A DNA stretch of 8,660 nt, from the NCBI GenBank assembly GCA_905236605.1, contig CAJORD010000058.1, forward strand, positions 1 through 8,660, written 5' to 3'. Origin of the DNA: an uncultured Synergistales bacterium. GTDB lineage: Bacteria > Synergistota > Synergistia > Synergistales > Aminobacteriaceae. Both the position numbers and the translations under genes were made by a program. The notes below the pieces were generated by a model, which worked only from the letters and a program-made list of their open reading frames with translations, did no database searches and was not told where the DNA came from. Shown piece by piece: positions 4,830 to 8,660 of this stretch (within the stretch, counting starts at the first letter, position 1; every line of letters starts with the position of its first letter).

Positions 4830-5693
4830 ATGTTTGAAGAAATATTAAGCGTTATAAAAAACTCAGCGGACAAAAATTTTGATGAAGTTTGCTTGATATT
4901 AGAAAAATGTGTAAATTCTTCGTCAGATTTTGTTGAAACGCTGAAGCAGATAGGAATAATTCCGGAAAGCATATTGCATGACTCAACAGAAGAAAAATTA
5001 TTTTCAAAAGCTTCTGATGCGGTATTATCTCGTGCTTTTAGAGAACTTGGCCTTAAATCATCAGTCCTTCGCGAGCGTTCTGACTCCGCAGATGTTATAG
5101 CAGAATCAAAATTTTGGGGGTACGCTCTTGTAGCTGACGCCAAAGCTTTTCGATTAAGCCGTACCGCAAAAAATCAAAAAGATTTCAAGGTCTCGGCTCT
5201 TTCAAGTTGGCGAAAAGATAATGATTATGCTGTCTTGTGTGCCCCTTATTTTCAGTATCCTGTTAAAAACAGCCAGATATATTCGCAGGCTCTTGAAAAT
5301 AACGTTTGTCTTTTCAGTTGGGAATATTTAATTTTTATGTTAGAAAACGGTGTTAAAGAGAGTAAAAAATTAAATCTTTCTAAACTTTGGAATTTCAGCG
5401 AGGATCTTTCACACGAAGTTTTGGTGTCGGACATGAAAAAAAAATTTTTGCCCGACTTCAACGATTTTATATTGAAATTCTTGAAAATAAAATCAGAAGT
5501 TTTAGATAAATCTTTACAATCTCAAATATTATCTATTATACAAAGAGGCTCTCTTGAAAAGTCTTTTTGGCTCGAAAAAATCGAAACAATAAAACATTAT
5601 TCACGCAAGCAAGCTATTGAAGAGCTTATCAAAACTCAACGAATCCACGAAAAAATTAAACAGATTGACTCTTATATCGGTAGTTTGTCATGA
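4830..5693 (+). CDS. hindIIIR: Type II restriction endonuclease, HindIII family
   Basis: This 287-residue protein is a clear homologue of HindIII (about 300 residues), recognised from memory by long near-identical blocks: EEKLFSKASDAVLSRAF (54-70), VADAKAFRLSRTAKNQKDFKV (101-121), DYAVLCAPYFQYP (132-144) and LFSWEYL (161-167). The PD-(D/E)XK core is D103-A-K105, matching the catalytic Asp/Lys of HindIII; the upstream acidic partner is probably near E82. It should cut AAGCTT when unmethylated, producing double-strand breaks. The start is ATG 4830, since no ATG, GTG or TTG lies upstream in frame. No Shine-Dalgarno sequence precedes it, and copy A of the direct repeat ends three bases before it, so the mRNA may be leaderless or weakly translated. 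The stop overlaps the methyltransferase start by four bases. No controller (C) gene is present. The gene is AT-richer than gpmA and the aminotransferase downstream. It appears intact. Confidence 0.93.
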   Translation: MFEEILSVIKNSADKNFDEVCLILEKCVNSSSDFVETLKQIGIIPESILHDSTEEKLFSKASDAVLSRAFRELGLKSSVLRERSDSADVIAESKFWGYALVADAKAFRLSRTAKNQKDFKVSALSSWRKDNDYAVLCAPYFQYPVKNSQIYSQALENNVCLFSWEYLIFMLENGVKESKKLNLSKLWNFSEDLSHEVLVSDMKKKFLPDFNDFILKFLKIKSEVLDKSLQSQILSIIQRGSLEKSFWLEKIETIKHYSRKQAIEELIKTQRIHEKIKQIDSYIGSLS

Positions 5694-6610
5694 CGCAACT
5701 TGACACTTTCATTCATGGCGATTCAATCGAAATCATAAAAAATTTCCCTAATGATTTTGCTCACGCAATAATTTCAGATATTCCATACGGTATTGGCTTA
5801 GACGATTGGGACGTGTTACATGATAATAAAAATTCCGCGTTAGGAGGCTGCTCGCCTGCTCAAATTTCCGGCGGAGGACTTTTCAAACGCAGAGGCAAAC
5901 CATTAAACGGTTGGAGCGAAGCCGACAAAAAAATTCCTGCGGAATATCAAAAATGGTGTTCTCGATGGGCAAGAGATTGGCTGAGAGTATTAAAGCCGGG
6001 TGGAACGTGTTTTATATTTGCTGGTCGACGTTACGCGCATAGATGTATTGTCGCGCTTGAAGATGCTGGTTTTACATTCAAAGATATGTTAGCTTGGGAA
6101 AAGAATAACGCTCCCCACCGTGCCCAAAGGCTTTCCATTATTTATGAACGCCGAAATGATTTTGAAACTGCTCACGAATGGGAAGGCTGGCGAGTTGCTA
6201 ATCTTCGACCATTATTTGAGCCTATTTTGTGGTTTCAAAAACCATATAAAACCGGAGGCACTATAGCTGACAATATCCTTGAAAACGGAGTCGGCGCATG
6301 GAATGAAGAAGCATTAAGAAAATATAACGCCTACGAAGATACATTTTCTAATATTTTAAAAGTTAATATAACTCAAGACGATCACGGTCTTCATGCGGCG
6401 CAGAAACCTTTGAAACTCATGGAACTTTTAATTTCGCTTGTTACTAAAGAAGGGCAAATTATTCTTGACCCTTTCATGGGTTCAGGAACAACTTGTATAG
6501 CCGCGAAAAAGTTAAAACGACGTTACATAGGAATAGACATTGATTCAGAAAATATAAAAATCGCTAATGAAAGATTAAATTCTTCGGAACAATACGAAAT
6601 CGCTTTATGA
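5690..6610 (+). CDS. hindIIIM: Cognate DNA methyltransferase (beta-class, N6-adenine type) of the HindIII-like system
   Basis: This 306-residue SAM-dependent DNA methyltransferase has its catalytic motif IV, SDIPYG (about 29-34), near the N-terminus. Its SAM-binding motif I, LDPFMGSGTT (about 259-268), is near the C-terminus. This is the beta-class order used by N6-adenine and N4-cytosine enzymes. The target-recognition region lies between them (about 40-230). Motif IV is DIPY rather than the usual DPPY. Its partner is a HindIII homologue, so it should methylate adenine in AAGCTT and protect the host; this is inferred from the pairing. The ATG is embedded in the endonuclease stop (ATGA overlap) and has no ribosome binding site of its own, so translation is coupled to the endonuclease. 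The copy B direct repeat begins three bases after its stop. The gene appears intact. Confidence 0.9.
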   Translation: MTQLDTFIHGDSIEIIKNFPNDFAHAIISDIPYGIGLDDWDVLHDNKNSALGGCSPAQISGGGLFKRRGKPLNGWSEADKKIPAEYQKWCSRWARDWLRVLKPGGTCFIFAGRRYAHRCIVALEDAGFTFKDMLAWEKNNAPHRAQRLSIIYERRNDFETAHEWEGWRVANLRPLFEPILWFQKPYKTGGTIADNILENGVGAWNEEALRKYNAYEDTFSNILKVNITQDDHGLHAAQKPLKLMELLISLVTKEGQIILDPFMGSGTTCIAAKKLKRRYIGIDIDSENIKIANERLNSSEQYEIAL

Positions 6611-6612
6611 TA

Positions 6613-6647
6613 ACTTTGAAAAAATTAAATTTTCTGATAATCTTGCA
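6613..6647 (+). repeat. Direct repeat copy B (right end of R-M cassette, gpmA upstream region)
   Basis: This 35-bp sequence is in the same orientation as copy A, 1821 bp downstream, with 31 of 35 positions identical. It begins three bases after the methyltransferase stop and lies 29 bp before the gpmA ATG. It can be read as the gpmA promoter: TTGAAA at 6616-6621, a 16-nt gap ending in TGA, and TAATCT at 6638-6643. Both -10 candidates are weak, so the promoter role is tentative; the repeat itself is plain. Confidence 0.85.
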
Positions 6648-6676
6648 TGAAACTTAAATAGGAGGAAAAAAATTTT

Positions 6677-7423
6677 ATGTATGAACTTGTATTAATTCGC
6701 CACGGCGAAAGCGCATGGAACAAAGAAAACAGATTCACAGGTTGGACGGACGTTCCATTATCTGATAAAGGAATCGAAGAAGCTCGTTCGGCAGGAAAAT
6801 TATTAAAGGCTGAAGGCTTTGCTTTCGATTACGCTTTTACTTCCGTTTTGAAACGCGCTATTAAAACTTTATGGCTCGTCCTTGAAGAAATGGATCGCAT
6901 GTGGATCCCTGTTCAACATTCTTGGAAACTCAACGAAAGGCACTACGGTGCGTTACAGGGACTCAACAAGGCCGACACTGCCGCTAAGTATGGCGACGCT
7001 CAAGTTAAAATCTGGCGACGAAGCTATGATGTTCAGCCGCCGTTGCTCGAAAAGTCTGATGAACGTTACCCCGGCAATGACCCGAGATACTCAGGACTTA
7101 GCGAAGCCGAATTGCCGTTGACCGAGTGTCTTAAAGATACTGTTGCTCGTGTTGTGCCGTTCTGGAAAGACACAATCGTCCCGGAAATTAAATCCGGAAA
7201 GAAAATCATAATCGCTGCTCACGGAAATTCACTTCGCGCACTCGTCAAGTATCTTGACAACGTTTCAGAGAAAGACATTCTCGAACTTAATATCCCGACC
7301 GGTGTGCCGCTCGTCTATGAACTCAATGACGACATGACCCCGAAATCTCATCGCTATCTCGGTGATGCCGAAGCAATCGCCAAAGCTCAAGCAGCCGTCG
7401 CAAGTCAGGGTAAAGCAAAATAA
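6677..7423 (+). CDS. gpmA: 2,3-bisphosphoglycerate-dependent phosphoglycerate mutase
   Basis: This 248-residue cytoplasmic glycolytic enzyme interconverts 3- and 2-phosphoglycerate. The phosphohistidine motif LIRHGESAWN contains the catalytic H9. FTGWTDVPLSDKG follows, then E87 in NERHYGALQGLNK and H182 in AAHGNSLRALVKYL. NIPTGVPLVYEL (about 205-216) is the conserved C-terminal block. The length and all active-site residues fit dPGM enzymes such as E. coli GpmA. The start is supported by GGAGG followed by an A7T4 spacer before the ATG. The gene is immediately downstream of direct repeat copy B, which probably includes its promoter. An aminotransferase gene follows after 15 nt with a strong ribosome binding site, suggesting co-transcription. 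It looks like ordinary resident chromosomal sequence, GC-richer than the R-M genes. Confidence 0.97.
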   Translation: MYELVLIRHGESAWNKENRFTGWTDVPLSDKGIEEARSAGKLLKAEGFAFDYAFTSVLKRAIKTLWLVLEEMDRMWIPVQHSWKLNERHYGALQGLNKADTAAKYGDAQVKIWRRSYDVQPPLLEKSDERYPGNDPRYSGLSEAELPLTECLKDTVARVVPFWKDTIVPEIKSGKKIIIAAHGNSLRALVKYLDNVSEKDILELNIPTGVPLVYELNDDMTPKSHRYLGDAEAIAKAQAAVASQGKAK

Positions 7424-7438
7424 GGAGGAGAATTAATC

Positions 7439-8653
7439 ATGCATTATTCAGACAGGATTCAGGCGTTAAAAATCTCACCAATCCGCAGACTTATTCCATA
7501 CGCGGACGAAGCTAAGGCCAAGGGCAAGAAAGTTTATCATCTTAATATCGGTCAGCCGGATATTAAAACTCCTGATGAATATTTCGAGGCCATTAAATCA
7601 TTTCACCCGGCCACAGTCGCTTATCAAGTCTCGCAGGGCATTCCTGAACTTCGCGACGCTATTAGCGGCTATTACAAGGCTATGGGCGTGCCTTATGAAC
7701 GTGAAGACATTTATGTAACATGCGGCGGCAGTGAAGCTTTACAGTTTGCCGTCATGATTCTTTGCGACCCCGGCGATGAGATTCTTGTGCCGGAACCGTT
7801 CTATGCAAATTACAACACGTTCGCTAAACTCGCGCTCGCTAATCTTCGTCCAATTCCTACGACGGCCGAAACAGGTTTTCATCTTCCGTCAGAAAAAGAA
7901 ATTGAAGCGTTGATCACGCCTAAAACTCGCGCATTCTGGATTTCTCACCCGTGCAACCCGACAGGGACAATGTACACGCCTGACGAAATAGAAATGCTTT
8001 GCAGGCTCGCGAAGAAACATGACCTCTTCATAATCGCCGATGAAGTTTATCGAGAATTTACTTATGACCGCGGCAGCGAAAGATTTATGAGCTTCGGTGA
8101 AGTCAAAGACGCATTAGACCGGGTTATCATGGTTGACAGCGTATCGAAACGCTTCAGCGCGTGCGGAATTAGAATCGGCTGTATCGCCATGAAGAACAAA
8201 GAATTTTTAGCGCAAGTTATGAAATTATGTCAGGGACGTTTGAGCGTTTCAGCAGTCGAGCAAGTCGGAGCGGCGGCACTGTATAAGACTCCGAAATCGT
8301 ACCTTGAGGAAGTCAACAAAGAATATAAAATGCGTCGCGACGTTCTTTATAAGGGACTTCAGGCTATTGATGGCGCTGTATGCCATGAGCCTAAAGGCGC
8401 ATTCTATACGATGGTCAAGATGCCGATTGACAGCTCAGAGAAATTCATAATCTGGATGCTGCAGAATTTTGACATCAACGGCGAAACGACTATGGCCGCG
8501 CCGGGCAATGGATTCTATGCAGATCCGAACAAGGGACTTGACGAAATGAGAATTGCTTACGTTCTCAAGAAAGAAGATTTAGAGAAAGCATTGAATATCC
8601 TGAAGCGGGCTGTTGAAGCCTATCCTGGACGACTTGAAGCTATTAAGGCATAA
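7439..8653 (+). CDS. PLP-dependent aminotransferase, class I/II
   Basis: This complete 404-residue fold-type I aminotransferase of the aspartate-aminotransferase superfamily uses pyridoxal phosphate to move amino groups between amino acids and 2-oxo acids. Visible landmarks are NIGQPD (36-41), YQVSQGIPELRDAI, CGGSEALQF (95-103, phosphate binding), HPCNPTG (170-176, with N173), IIADEVYREF (198-207, D201 and Y204) and SVSKRFSACGIRIG (234-247). The last block supplies the Schiff-base lysine K237 and phosphate-binding R245. R371 in MRIAYV is the expected substrate-carboxylate arginine. The SVSKRFSACG variant of the lysine motif differs from the common SFSK..AMTGWR of AspC-type enzymes, so the substrate (Asp, Ala, aromatic or other) is not decided. 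AAGGAGGAG before the ATG is a strong ribosome binding site. It follows gpmA by 15 nt and probably shares its transcript. Confidence 0.93.
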   Translation: MHYSDRIQALKISPIRRLIPYADEAKAKGKKVYHLNIGQPDIKTPDEYFEAIKSFHPATVAYQVSQGIPELRDAISGYYKAMGVPYEREDIYVTCGGSEALQFAVMILCDPGDEILVPEPFYANYNTFAKLALANLRPIPTTAETGFHLPSEKEIEALITPKTRAFWISHPCNPTGTMYTPDEIEMLCRLAKKHDLFIIADEVYREFTYDRGSERFMSFGEVKDALDRVIMVDSVSKRFSACGIRIGCIAMKNKEFLAQVMKLCQGRLSVSAVEQVGAAALYKTPKSYLEEVNKEYKMRRDVLYKGLQAIDGAVCHEPKGAFYTMVKMPIDSSEKFIIWMLQNFDINGETTMAAPGNGFYADPNKGLDEMRIAYVLKKEDLEKALNILKRAVEAYPGRLEAIKA

Positions 8654-8660
8654 AGTTTAC

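Noticed and set aside
1..8660. CRISPR array, IS element with terminal inverted repeats, or rRNA
   Set aside because: No regularly spaced repeat series, transposase frame or rRNA-like sequence was seen on either strand.

Overview
The window looks like chromosomal DNA from an anaerobic, fairly low-GC bacterium. AT-rich spacers such as AAAAATTTT recur throughout. The S1-domain gene followed by a DUF501 gene, together with a proS-like gene whose N-terminus resembles the archaeal/eukaryotic-type prolyl-tRNA synthetase, makes a member of Synergistota (or a similar deep-branching gut lineage) my best guess. This is inference; there is no rRNA or other phylogenetic anchor.

Left part (1-2110): the edge holds the first codons of a leftward prolyl-tRNA synthetase gene that starts with TTG. 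Next come two overlapping leftward genes, a metallo-beta-lactamase-fold hydrolase (glyoxalase II/YcbL type) and a FrnE-like DsbA-family oxidoreductase. A TetR regulator is transcribed divergently. The roughly 100-bp gap between dsbA and tetR carries a near-consensus promoter for the dsbA side and two matching 18-bp inverted repeats whose centres lie exactly 30 bp apart. One fills the -35/-10 spacer and the other lies just after the start site. This reads as a self-contained, TetR-controlled redox or electrophile-detoxification unit.

Middle part (2149-4533): four leftward genes form a likely operon. In transcription order they are two uncharacterised proteins separated by 4 nt, an S1 RNA-binding protein with an Arg/Asn-rich tail, and a DUF501 protein. 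A promoter-like -10 at 4590-4595 sits inside the loop of an 11-bp inverted repeat.

Right part (4534-8660): a non-coding stretch with a perfect 12-bp tandem duplication leads into a two-gene type II restriction-modification system. Its endonuclease is recognisably a HindIII homologue (expected target AAGCTT), and its beta-class adenine-type methyltransferase overlaps it by 4 nt. The pair is bracketed by 35-bp direct repeats that match at 31 of 35 positions, 1821 bp apart. The right copy is the upstream region of gpmA and the left copy ends just before the endonuclease start codon. The simplest reading is that the R-M unit inserted with a long target duplication that copied the gpmA promoter region. 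That would leave gpmA with its own promoter and give the R-M genes a copy of it. gpmA (phosphoglycerate mutase) and a class I/II aminotransferase follow as an ordinary housekeeping pair.

The most noteworthy items are the repeat-bracketed HindIII-like cassette and the doubly operated tetR/dsbA promoter. The gene families themselves are known, except for the two uncharacterised proteins at 3387-4533.
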